Part shown: in pieces, positions 1 to 10,060 of the stretch | Layout of the letters: every line of letters begins with the position of its first letter | How positions within the stretch are numbered: position 1 is the first letter of the stretch | Source: Capra hircus | Lineage: Eukaryota > Chordata > Mammalia > Artiodactyla > Bovidae | Assembly: GCF_001704415.2 (NCBI RefSeq) | Contig: NC_030813.1 | Span: forward strand, 13,100,001-13,164,000 | Length of the DNA: 64,000 bases | Reading direction: 5' to 3' | Position numbers and translations under genes: made by a program | The notes under the pieces: model-generated | Database searches by the model: none | What the model was told of the DNA's origin: nothing | Seen by the model: only the letters and a program-made list of their open reading frames with translations

Positions 1-129
1 TCAACCACTGCAGTGATTTCCTCCAAGACCATTAGAAAGAACGTACGCAAAATGTAGAATTTGATAAATGGTAATTATTATGATACTATCACTTCCTGAG
101 GTTATTTATAGCATGCTAAGATTTAAGAT

Positions 130-275
130 GCATCATTATTCATATTCATAATAATAATATCTCACATTTGTAGGTATAAGGCACTTTTCTAAGCATCTCA
201 TAACTTTTATCGTGTTAACTCAATCAACAACCAAATAAAGTAGTAGTATCTCCATTTTATATCAGAAAAAACTGA
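130..275 (+). repeat. MIR SINE fragment
   Basis: Old mammalian tRNA-derived SINE. The stretch has the MIR core pattern: a 'gcacttttctaagcatct' segment, then the pyrimidine/adenine pattern of the family, then 'tatctccattttata' near 250. It is strongly diverged and lacks a clear head or tail. Assignment is by recalled consensus only. Confidence 0.6.
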
Positions 276-817
276 TGTTCATATTCTTAAGTATATTTAC
301 AAAATTAATTTGAATCTCAGAATCTAATCCTCTAAAGGAAACAAAAAAACAGTTAAAAACCTTAAACATTTATCCAAAATGCAGTTGAAATGGCTATTTT
401 TTAGATCTATTATCTATTTTAATGAATAATTTGTAAGAAATAATACAAATAAGATACTTGAAGCTCAAGTAAATGCATGAAGATTGCATCTTTTCTCACC
501 TTAAAGGCCACTGATGTGGCAACATTTGATAGTTGAATATGTGTCGTCAAACTGGTTTTTCAAAGATTGTAATTAAGCTCAAAACCACTTAAGCCCCATA
601 TCCTATGATCTCAGGGCACTAAGGGATTTTTTTGGAGGGAATTTAAAAAGTAAGTATGCTTTAAAGTTTAACCTCAATATACGCTTAGCAAACACATCAG
701 TCACAGCCTCAACTCTGACCACATGAATACGGAGCGCTGCTGTTTCCGAAGGCCAGCACACCCAAGGACCAGGGCTCGTAACTAGGACAACGTCAGCATT
801 CATAGCAAGGCCACATC
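276..817. other. AT-rich unique sequence
   Basis: No repeat family, RNA gene or supported exon is visible. Short open frames here lack any recognisable motif or splice context. Confidence 0.6.
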
Positions 818-905
818 TTTGTAAAGCACTCTACAGTCACAAAGAGCTTTCAAGTACTTAACTTCAAAATTCTATGAGTCAGGTAGTTGCTATGATCCTT
901 AAAAA
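818..905 (+). repeat. MIR-like fragment
   Basis: Short stretch resembling the middle of MIR: 'gtaaagcactctacag', then 'caaagagctttcaagtact' and a 'tatgagtcaggtagttgcta' segment. It is close to another MIR at 930, so the two may be parts of one element separated by an indel. Confidence 0.45.
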
Positions 906-929
906 TTATAAAGCTGTCATTTGCTGAAT

Positions 930-1135
930 TTCTACTATGAGCAAACATTATATTCATGTATATGCACATGCACGCACACACATACTTCATTCTAATCCTA
1001 CAACAACCTTAAAAAGGAAATATTATTATCCCTAGCTTTCCTGTGAAGCAGCTGAGTCTGCCTGCCCAAGGGACTTGCTCAAGGTTAATAAAGACAGTCT
1101 GATTTCAAGAGCCAAATTTTCCTACCATGCCAGAG
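930..1135 (+). repeat. MIR SINE
   Basis: Recognised by 'aatcctacaacaacctt', then 'attattatccc' and a decayed 'cccaagggacttgctcaagg' segment, in the order of the MIR consensus. A small CA-rich patch (968-982) lies in its 5' half. Confidence 0.7.
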
Positions 1136-1620
1136 CTATTTCTCTTTTCCCAGCATATGATGCCAATAAAATGTTTGTGCAAATGACATTTATCTAAAAG
1201 CCTCTTCCATTTCCACCCCTTCATGACACCTGAAATCTAGAAGTTTCACTGGCCCAGAGAACACGTCTAGAACTCCCACATCGCATCTGAGTCTGTCCCC
1301 CCGGAGTTGCCCACATTCCTCCCACCCAAACTCCCATCTCCCACCGCCACCATCAAAAACTATCTGCTCATCTCCATTCCTTTCAGTTTCTTTAAAATAC
1401 AAATTATCCTTATAACACAAATGGATGCTAGCACATTTTATTTATCTGGAATAGTATATTCATTCATTCATTTAATTAACATTTATTGAGAACTCACTAT
1501 GTAATACTTTCCAAAAACTAATGTTTAAATTCTAAGAACCAATGAAGCTATATTTATCATCTGACAAGTGTTTGGATGGCACTCAAAGTTCTCTATGTAT
1601 AAAAACAGATAATGCTCACC
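1136..1620. other. Unique sequence with C-rich patch
   Basis: The 1200-1380 part is C-rich and purine-poor on the plus strand, with only small open frames on either strand. From about 1449 an ATTC run leads into 'aacatttattgag', the typical opening of an old, unassigned mammalian repeat. No gene evidence. Confidence 0.5.
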
Positions 1621-1621
1621 A

Positions 1622-1832
1622 AATGTTTTAGTCTGTTTTAGTACTATACAAGTATTACTTCATTTAAAACAATGGCCTTATAAAACAGGTACTAATAGTA
1701 TTATTCCTATTTTATATATGAGAAAATTGAGGCATACTGGTGAGATACTGTCACAAAAATTATTTGGCTAATAAATAGTAGAATCATGGTTCTGCTTGAC
1801 TAAGTTCTATCGTGAGGGCTGCTCCTCTTAAT
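1622..1832 (+). repeat. MIR SINE
   Basis: Near full-length diverged MIR. It shows 'aacaggtactaatagtatt' followed by 'attttatatatgagaaaat' and 'gaggcatactgg', which match the consensus pattern of bases followed by 'gatgaggaaactgaggc'. Confidence 0.75.
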
Positions 1833-2124
1833 GAGCCATCCCAGCTTGAGAGGTTTTTGTTTTTATAATTAAAGTATGTATACATTCTAATTTGCCTGTG
1901 ATAATTCTGGGATTAGTCTATTTTCCCAGAATAAGTACTAGCACCCCACTTCACTCTCAAAAGTGTCCTTCTTTGAAGAATAAATTATAGTGTCATCCTA
2001 TTTCCAATAAAAGAATAATAGTTAACTTGACATGGCTGGAAGAGAAAACAGCACAAGAATATTCTATAATAGTCATTAAGATACAAAGGGAATACGGAGA
2101 GGAAGGAAAAACAGAAAAACAGGT

Positions 2125-2310
2125 GTCAATGGACCTTGATTCAAGACCAGGTTCTGCTATAGTTAGTTATGTGGCATTGGCCACGTTGTGTAACCTCTCT
2201 GAGTCTCAGCTAATATTCTCTGTAAAATAGAGTTTAAAACACCAGCTCCCATGGCTATGATGCAAAGATAAGATTATGCTGGAAAAGTACATGGAACATG
2301 ATAAGGTCTC
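2125..2310 (+). repeat. MIR SINE
   Basis: Shows the second classical MIR module: 'gtgtaacctctctgagtctc' followed by 'ctgtaaaatagag', then a diverged tail ending near 'acatggaacatgataagg'. Assigned by these ordered motifs. Confidence 0.75.
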
Positions 2311-2638
2311 AAAAAAAAAGTACATGTTTAGTTATTCTTTGGAACAGTTTCTCTTATATTCCATGTGATTTTTCTACTACAAATGGAAAAGAATTCTTAG
2401 AAGAATTAAACAGGATTTGGATAGGAATTTAACATTAAGAGCCAAGAGAAATTTATACCGTTTATTCCTGCAATAATTTTTATTCTTCAGAGTTACAGTA
2501 CTGGGAATTATTTATGAAAATGAATCCGTTACATAATGCACTCCTTGAAGGCCACACAATATTCTGAAGCCGGAATGTCCACTCATTGTAGGTGGTCTTA
2601 CCAGGTAGGCTGAAGTAGCAAAACCACACCACACTCTT

Positions 2639-2740
2639 GGATACACATTTTAATTCTGGGACTTATTTGGATACATATTTAATTTGGATACATATTTAAT
2701 TCTGGGACTTATTGGATACATATTTAAATCCGGGACTTCA
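2639..2740. repeat. Minisatellite, about 28-bp unit
   Basis: Tandem units start at 2639, 2669, 2686 and 2714, each opening 'ggatacatatttaa' or one base different (the first has 'ggatacacatttt'). Three units carry the following 'ctgggactta' or 'ccgggactt' segment; the 2669 unit is shortened to 17 bp. Nothing like a CRISPR array: units abut directly and there are no spacers. Confidence 0.85.
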
Positions 2741-3480
2741 AAGACTGAGGAGCCAAATTTCAAGACATCTTGAGGGAACAGGAAAGGAAATCCCAGAGCA
2801 GCAGGTTAAATGAAGTTCTTTCCCTTTCTCCCGCTAGGAAAGAACAAAACTACTCTGCAAGGAATACTGGGTTTGTACCTCCTTGTACTATGTTTAAAAG
2901 AAGAAAAAGAAGAAAGAAAGAATGGAGGGGACCATTGAATGCATAAAAACCACTAAATATGAGTTTAACATTTCTTAAGCCTATTATCTAGGAAAAAATA
3001 TTTATTTCATCTTTGCAGTAGTCTCTCTTCATAGCGTGGCTTAGCTAGATGGTCGTGAGGCAAGATGCCAAAGAATCACATGTTTTCACCTAACAAACTA
3101 TAAAAGAAGAAATAAGTTTAGAACAGCACTAAACTAAGAAAATATCACAGTCCCACCAACCTCTGGAACCCTAAATCCTTGAAGAATGTGGATTTATCCA
3201 GCATTGGCTATCATTATATTGGGGAGTGATTGTGTTTCTTTAAACTCAAATAATTCTTGTTATTACTTAATTCATGTAACTCCCTATGGATTCAGTAATT
3301 CCCTAACAACTGGGATGTGAAATAAAGGCCATAAACTTAGTTCTTTCCAAGGATAAATTAAAACATAAACTGACTGCATCATATTACTTACTAATAAATA
3401 AAGTATCATGGTGTACTTTCACTTCTCACATTAATATTGTAAAGTAGAAATAACTGGTTATTTTTTAAAAGGAAAAAAAG
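2741..3480. other. AT-rich unique sequence
   Basis: Contains a purine-only tract of AG-rich sequence at about 2896-2931. No repeat family, gene or splice-flanked open frame recognised. Confidence 0.55.
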
Positions 3481-3500
3481 AAAAAAATCAGGAACCAAGC

Positions 3501-3531
3501 AAAAAAAAAAAAAAAGAAAGAAAGAAAGAAA
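3501..3531. repeat. Poly(A) / (GAAA)n microsatellite
   Basis: Fifteen A residues (3501-3515) run straight into GAAA repeats to 3531. This looks like a decayed poly(A) tail that became a tetranucleotide repeat, but no retroposon body is recognisable upstream. Confidence 0.85.
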
Positions 3532-5130
3532 TATAAAAAAAATAACACATCCCCGAAATCCAAAGTGTGATATCTAAAATACAGTTGAGGTAAGTGTTTA
3601 CACTGTTCTATTCAGTGTAGCGCTACAGAATTATGGGCCCCACTGTACCTAGAAGGAGCAGGATGGAGCACACATCTATAAATGTGTGCAATAGTCTATA
3701 CAGTACTCTATGATGGAGCAACATCATGCATCACTCACTCCAAAGAGAAGAGCTAATATATTCCATGAAAGAGAAGACTGACAGTAGCCACAGTGTACAA
3801 GTGAATTTATAGTTTATCTTCTTAAATGAGAACTTCGAGAGAAATAGCACTCATAAAGAATTCAGGAACTAACTGAAGTCGTTTCTATTTAACAAGCTTA
3901 AAAAACTGAGAAATTATTATTTTAAGGAAACCTTCATAAATTGAGATTTTACAGAGAAACATGTCATTCATAGGAGAGTTAGGAATTGCAATTCACATTT
4001 TTGTAACACCACTCAATATAAGTTAGTAGATAAATTTGTATCAGTCAAAGGAACCAAATAGAATGTGGAGCTTATGCCCTGATTGTTTTTTGGTGTTTAT
4101 TTTGCATTACTACTAACAAGTTTTCCAAAAACCCCACCAGAGTCAATAAGGTTCAGTGCACTGCGGTCAGCATTCTGAATCATCCTCTTCTTTGTTTGGC
4201 TATCCTGACATGATACATGTTGGTACCACAACAACGACAGCTGACAACTACTTTTCCTATTTGAAAAGACTTTGCCATTCAACTCGGACCGAAAACATTT
4301 GTCATGCTGTAGGCAGTGGATTAACTATAATCAGACCAGGCCAGTGGCTGTGCCAGTTCTAGGTTGAAAGAATCTGGAGGAACAAAGACTGGATTTATCT
4401 CTTTGAGCATTGTTAGTTTCTTTTTGAGGGGGTGGAAGGGTGAGAGGTTAGAAAACAGACAGGACTCTTTTTCTGTAAAGTTGAAAGAAAATTTCAAAAT
4501 TAAAATTATTTAGAGCTATTTATTTTGCTAAAATTTTCCCCAAAAGAATGTTTTCATATTGAGTATCTATCTTAGTTACATTGTAAAACACAAACATTTG
4601 TTTAATCTCAGAATGCAAAAAAAAAAAAACTTCCTCATACATTTTTGTTTAAAAAAGGTTTTATTAGTTATCCAAAATATCAACTTTTCTTGACTGTGAA
4701 CCACTCTCTTTAACTTTCTGGAATTAATTTATTTTATCACATGTGATAATTAGATGAGTCTACAGGGTTCATTTTAACTTCAAAATATGAGGACATTAAA
4801 CATTCTATTAACCACTGCCACTGTTTATATAACTAGCAATCCCCCATCCACTGATTTTTTTTTTAATTTGTGAGTTGTTATTAAAGAGAGAATAAAATTA
4901 CCATCAGTATGATATACATATAAAGCAAAAAAATCTACAGCTAAAATCATCTTGTAAGGGAAATGAATGTTTCATTTTTATTAAAATGTAGATGTCAGTT
5001 AATAGGCCTTATATTGCAATTGTCATTTCATACAAAAATTATTTGAAACTCTGAAGATTTTTCTGGACACACTCAAATGGTTTAAAATAAATTATCATGA
5101 AACGCTAAAATGAGTACCATACTGAGGTTG
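3532..5130. other. AT-rich unique sequence
   Basis: No repeat family recognised. A slightly more GC-rich patch at 4120-4360 has overlapping 60-70 codon frames on both strands, with no motif. Poly(A) tracts occur near 4617-4630. I see no gene. Confidence 0.5.
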
Positions 5131-5320
5131 TGTTAGTCGCTCTTTGATACACATGGACAGTGGAGCCTGCCAGGCTCCACTGTCCATGGGATTTTCTAGG
5201 CAAGAATACTGTGGTGGATAGCCATTCCTCTCCCCAGGGGATCTTCTTGACTCAGAGATCAAACTTGGGTCTCTGGCATTGCAGGCAGATTCTTTACCAC
5301 CTGGGCCACGAGGGAAGCCC
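5131..5320 (-). mobile_element. Bov-tA SINE, rearranged
   Basis: Antisense ruminant SINE made of a tRNA-derived head (here at the right end, 'gggcttccctcgtggccc' read on the minus strand) plus the Bov-A unit. The left part is abnormal. Where the family normally has 'gtgtccaactctttgcgacc', this copy carries an inverted copy of its own neighbouring segment, which creates a palindrome at 5152-5188. No clear TSD. Confidence 0.85.
5152..5188. repeat. 37-bp palindrome inside the SINE
   Basis: Arms 5152-5169 (catggacagtggagcctg) and 5171-5188 (its exact reverse complement) flank a single C at 5170. The right arm is ordinary Bov-tA sequence; the left arm replaces normal Bov-tA sequence. It could extrude as a perfect hairpin. 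The likely origin is a small template-switch inversion. Confidence 0.95.
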
Positions 5321-5384
5321 ATATATTTATCAAAGTTTGGCCAAATACCAGTAAATATAAGAAACTTAATAACTATTTATCAGC

Positions 5385-6105
5385 ATTTACTATCTGCCAC
5401 AAATTGCTGAAAATACTGGTGTTAAAAACAAAGTCTCTGTCTTCAAGGAGCTTACATTCTAAAGGAGAAGACAGAAGTAAATAAATTATTCAACGTTTAG
5501 GATAAAAACAATTAGCAATTACCTTTTCGGAAATACAATCCTTGACCTCAACCAAGAAAATAAAATATGCATGTAGATAGGTGCTGTTCAGTAGGTAAGC
5601 TGTATCCAACTCTGCAACCCAGGCTCATTCATGTCCATTGAGTCAGTGACGCTATCTAACCATCTCACCCTCTGCCATCCACTTCTCCTTTTACCTTCAA
5701 TCTTTCTCAGCATCAGGGTCTCTTCCAATGAGTTGGCTTTTCGCATAAAGTGGGCGAAGTAGTAGAGCTTCTATAACAATTCTTCCAATGAATATTCAGG
5801 GTTAACATCCTTTAGGATTCACTAGTTTGATCTCCCTGTTGTCCAAGGGACTCTCAAGGGTCTTCTCCAGCACTACAATTCAAAAGCATCCGTTCTTCAG
5901 CACTCAGCCTTCTTTATGGTCTAACTCTCACAACAGTATACGACAAGGTAACCATAATATAAGATAATCAGGTAGCGTGGAAGAGACATAAAGCAGTGAG
6001 AAGTCAAAAGAGAAATAAATTATTTCAAGTTGAAGGAATTTAGGGAAGCCTCTTGAAATTTTCCTACCATTTAAATAGAATCTTGAAGGATGTATTAAAT
6101 ATCAA
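5385..6105 (+). repeat. Ancient mammalian repeat, split by BovB
   Basis: The left part (5395-5560, with 'aaggagcttacattctaaag') and the right part (5946-6105, with 'ggaagcctcttgaaa' and 'tcttgaaggatg') follow the order of a very old dispersed mammalian repeat whose name I cannot assign. The BovB at 5580-5943 sits between them, so it inserted into this older element. Confidence 0.45.
5580..5943 (-). mobile_element. BovB LINE 3' fragment
   Basis: Antisense, 5'-truncated RTE-type LINE of about 360 bp. It includes the end of the RT-downstream coding region and the 3' terminus (left end, a decayed form of the family's 'tcagttcag' repeat). It is more diverged than the other copies ('gttggcttttcgcataaag'), so an older insertion. 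Confidence 0.85.
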
Positions 6106-6129
6106 CTTTAAACATGGGAAAAGGCACTA

Positions 6130-6880
6130 CAGATTTTTTGTGGGTTGGCGATAGCCGGGTTGTTTCAGGCTCTCTTTCTCTTGACTGCATTTCTTTCTTG
6201 ATCATGGATCTTGTTCGTCTTTTCCACATAACTAGTAATATTTTTAATGTCTGGTGAACATTGTGGGTGATATATTGTAGGAAGTCTGGATTATGTCATC
6301 TTCATGTAAAGTATGTTGTACTTTGTTTCTGGAAGGCAGTTAAATTATTCACAAACACTTTTAGTCCCATAAGGATCCATTTTGCATTCTTTGTCAGGGC
6401 AAGTCTATCTTGAACTTAAACTTCAGTAGGGATAAGCCACAGCTCTTATCCCTGCTTCACACACTCACTGAAGCATGGTCTTTAGGGAATCTCAACTAAA
6501 CGCAAAGTGTCCAATGTGGTATCTCCATTCTCACTGGACCAGAACTTGAACACCTCCCAGCATAGTACAAGCTCTGCATTACATTCACCTCTCTGCCCTG
6601 CAGCAGATTTCCGCTGGACCCCCTGGAATCTTGCCTTATACAGATGGAGGCTTGCGTTTGGTCAAGGATGCACAGTAAGTCCCCAAGAAGACTTCTATGA
6701 CACTCCCCCAGAGTCCTGCCCAACAAGGCCCAGCTGCTCCAGCAGTTTCAAGCTCTCATCTCTGCCTTCTCAGCCCTATGAGACGACGCTCCATGTGGCT
6801 CCACCTCCTTACATCATGGCAGGAAAGTGTTCCCAGAAAGAAACCAGGGCCACCTCATGCCCATCCCTTTAGATATCCAA
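6130..6880 (+). repeat. Ancient repeat, family not assigned
   Basis: The 6220-6350 part ('gtgggtgatatattgtagga', then 'tctggattatgtcatcttc') resembles a dispersed old mammalian element, either an LTR or an L1 3' region. The GC-richer 6480-6870 part may be its continuation; it has overlapping open frames on both strands, of which none shows a protein motif. Could instead be unique sequence. Confidence 0.3.
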
Positions 6881-7009
6881 AATACATTATCTTAGGAAAA
6901 AATTAATTCCTTAACTCAATACAGAATAGACATATACCAAAATAAGCAGAATTTTTATTGTTATTGTTGTTAGCTTTTCTATAAAGAGCAGACTTGAGCA
7001 TGACTATGG

Positions 7010-8315
7010 ACAAGAATGCTCAAATTACCACACAATTGCACTCATCTCACACGCTAGTAAAGCAATGCTCAAAATTCTCCAAGCCAGGATTCAGCAATAT
7101 GTGAACCATGAACTTCCTGATGCTCAAGCTGGTTTTAGAAAAGGCAGAGGAACCAGAGATCAAACTGCCAACATCCGCTGGATCATCGAAAAAGCAAGAA
7201 AGTTCCAGAAAAACATCTATTTCTGCTTTATTAACTATGCCAAAGCCTTTGACTTGTGGATCAAAAGAAACTGTGGAAAATTCTGAAAGAGATGGGAATA
7301 CCAGACTACCTGACCTGCCTCTTGAGAAACCGATATGCAGGTCAGGAAGCAACAGTTAGAACTGGACATGGAACAACAGACTGGTTCCAAATAGGAAAAG
7401 GAGTACGTCAAGGCTGTATATTGTCACCCTGCTTATTTAACTTATATGCAGAGTACATCATGAGAAATGCTGGGCTGGAAGAAGCACAAGCTGGAATCAA
7501 GATTGCTGGGAGAAATATCAATAACCTCAGATATGCAGAAGACACCACCCTTATGGCAGAAAGTGAAGAGGAACTAAAAAGCCTCTTGATGAAAGTGAAA
7601 GAGAAGAGTGAAAAAGTTGGGGTTAAAGCTCAACATTCAGAAAACTAAGATCATGGCATCCGGTCCCATCACTTCACAGGAAATAGATGGGGAAACAGTA
7701 GAAACAGTGTCAGACTTTATTTTGGGGGCTCGAAAATCACTGCAGATGGTGACTGCACCCATGAAATTAAAAGACGCTTACTCCTTGGAAGAAAAGTTAT
7801 GACCAACCTAGATAGCATATTCAAAAGCAGAGACGTTACTTTGCTGACTAAGGTCCGTCTAGTCAAGGCTATGGTTTTTCCAGTGGTCATATATGGATGT
7901 GAGAGTTGGACTGTGAAGAAGGCTGAGTGCCGAAGAATTGATGCTTTTGAACTGTGGTGTTGGAGAAGACTCTTGAGAGTCCCTTGGACTGCAAGGAGAT
8001 CCAACCAGTCCATTCAGAAGGCGATCAGCCCTGGGATTTTTTGGGGAGGAATGATGCTAAAGCTGAAGCTCCAGTACTTTGGCCATCTCATGCGAAGAGT
8101 TGGCTAATTGGAAAAGACTCTGATGCTGGGAGGGATTGGGGGCAGGAGGAGAAGGGGACGACCAAGGATGAGATGGCTGGATGGCATCACGGACTCGATG
8201 GACACTTGAGTCTGAGTGAACTCCGGGAGTTGGTGATGGACAGGGAGGCCTGACGTGCTGCAATTCATGGAGTTGCAAAGAGTCGGACAGGACTGAGTGA
8301 CTGAACTGAACTGAA
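7010..8315 (+). mobile_element. BovB LINE, 5'-truncated (1.3 kb)
   Basis: RTE-clade non-LTR retrotransposon covering most of the reverse transcriptase and the region downstream, ending in the ACTGA repeats typical of BovB. The coding frame is broken by a -1 frameshift at about 7255, by further shifts near 7620, and by stops. The RT active site reads YAED instead of YADD. BovB normally provides the machinery that moves Bov-tA SINEs; this copy cannot. No convincing TSD seen. Confidence 0.95.
7065..7648 (+). pseudogene. BovB reverse transcriptase remnant
   Basis: Two overlapping frames together cover RT domains: 7065-7286 (to the 'AKAFD' motif, then out of frame) and 7256-7648 (from 'KLWKILKEMG' through 'RQGCILSP' to past the active site). 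The active-site box at 7532-7543 codes Y-A-E-D, with GAA (7538-7540) in place of the first catalytic aspartate codon. The family needs two adjacent aspartates, so the enzyme is inactive. The same frameshift occurs in the copy at 22013. Confidence 0.9.
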
Positions 8316-8572
8316 TCATAGGAAAGAGAACAAAGGTACTGAAAAGAATTTGAAGGCAAAGGAGACACCTGAGGGAAGCTGGGAACATGATGAGGAAGAA
8401 TAGAGGAATTAAGCTAATTCTGGATTAGGAGACACAAAGAGATTATTCCAGGCAAGAAAAAATACGAGCAAAAAAAGTGTAAGCAGATATAAACACACTG
8501 TGTTTCTGTGATGCTGAAAGATCCTGATTAGGTCATGAAAAGGCAGTGCTGAGCAACTAGAATGAGGGCTAG

Positions 8573-8896
8573 ACCAGGAACTGGCAAACGAGCCCAAGGG
8601 CTAAATCCAGCTACCCACATGTTTTTTAACAGACTGCGAGCCAAAAATAGTTGTTATATTTTTAAATGGTTGGGAAAAAATCTGAAGAAGAAGAATATAT
8701 ATGACATGTTAACATTATATGAAATTCAAATTTCAGTGCCCATAAGTAAAGTTTTATTGGAACACAACCATGCTGACTAGATCACATGTTGTCTGAGGCT
8801 GCTTTGGGTACGAGTAGAATTGAGTAGTAACCATATAATACACAAAGTCAAAATGACTTATTATCTGGCTCTTCACCAAAAGAGTTGCAACCCACA
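8573..8896 (+). mobile_element. hAT-type non-autonomous DNA transposon
   Basis: Resembles the common mammalian element that starts near '.ggttggcaaactacggcc' and includes 'aaagttttattggaacaca', seen here intact at 8748-8766, followed by a degenerate 'ggctgctttg' and ending 'agagttgcaaccc'. The termini look like decayed inverted repeats. The specific family name is not assigned. Confidence 0.6.
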
Positions 8897-9030
8897 GTCA
8901 AAAAATAACGAAACTCCTAATCTATTCTATTAACCACAGAACAACAATTTTAACTATTTAGTCAAAAGAGGCCAGTTTGTTTCATTTTTGTGATAAGACT
9001 ACTAGAGAGAATTTTAAAGACTACATATTT

Positions 9031-9160
9031 GGGACTTAGTTGGCAGTGCAGGGATTAAGACTCTGTGCTTCCAACACAAGGGACAAGGATTCAATTCCTA
9101 GTCAGGGAACATAGATCACACATGCTGTGTGACAAGGCCAAGAAAATAATTAAAAACTTT
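9031..9160 (+). mobile_element. CHR-type tRNA-derived SINE
   Basis: Cetartiodactyl SINE of the CHR/SINE2-1 kind: a head with 'gggattaagactctgtgctt', a B-box-like 'attcaattcctagtcaggg', and an AAT/A-rich tail. Diverged from the consensus but complete in order. Confidence 0.8.
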
Positions 9161-9472
9161 TAAAAGGCTATAAATTTATATTCTATCTATCACTGCTTTG
9201 GAAACCTTTTATCAGAATTCCAAGTTTTTCTATAATTACCAAAAGTATTGATGAGTCTAAGTCACATTTTTATAATTACTCAGGGGAATTTATGAAATGA
9301 GACCAAGTTTGATTGAACTGTTACAGAAGCTTCTTGTTTTTTAAATCCCTATTGAAAATCACTCACAGTTTAAATTCACTCTCTTACCTCCTTATCTAGA
9401 ACAAATCAGGTCCAAGTATTGACTGATAAATTGAAAAAGTTAGAATGGAGAAGCAGTTTAAAATATATATAA

Positions 9473-10046
9473 CATAATAGCCAGGACATGGAAACAACCT
9501 AGATGTCCATCAGCAGATGAATGGATAAGAAAGCTGTGGTACATATACACAATGGAGTATTACTCAGCCATTAAAAAGAATACATTTGAATCAGTTCTAA
9601 TGAGGTGGATGAAACTGGAGCCGATTATACAGAGTGAAGTAAGCCAGAAAGAAAAACACCAATACAGTATACTAACACATATATACGGAATTTAGAAAGA
9701 TGGCAATGACGACCCTGTATGCAAAACAGCAAAAAAGACACAGATGTGTATAACGGACTTTTGGACTCAGAGGGAGAGGGAGAGGGTGGGATGATTTGGG
9801 AGAATGGCATTGTAACATGTATACTATCATGTAAGAATCGAATCGCCAGTCTATGTCCGACGCAGGATACAGCATGCTTGGGGCTTGTGCACAGTGATGA
9901 CCCAGAGAGATGTTATGGGGAGGGAGGTGGGAGGGGGGTTCATGTTTGGGAACGCATGTACACCCATGGGGATTCATGTCAATGTATGGCAAAACCATAC
10001 AGTATTGTAAAGTAAATAAAGTAAAAATAAAAGACAAAAAAAATAA
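9473..10046 (+). mobile_element. Ruminant L1 3' end with TSD
   Basis: 5'-truncated young L1 comprising the last part of ORF2 ('ggagtattactcagccatta' region) and the 3' untranslated region with G-rich tract (9917-9937) and A-rich tail. The perfect 14-bp target-site duplication taaaatatatataa lies at 9459-9472 and 10047-10060. This is a standard L1 endonuclease-mediated insertion. Confidence 0.95.
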
Positions 10047-10060
10047 TAAAATATATATAA

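Noticed and set aside
2639..2740. CRISPR-like array
   Set aside because: Units abut directly with no spacers, in a mammalian genome. It is a minisatellite.
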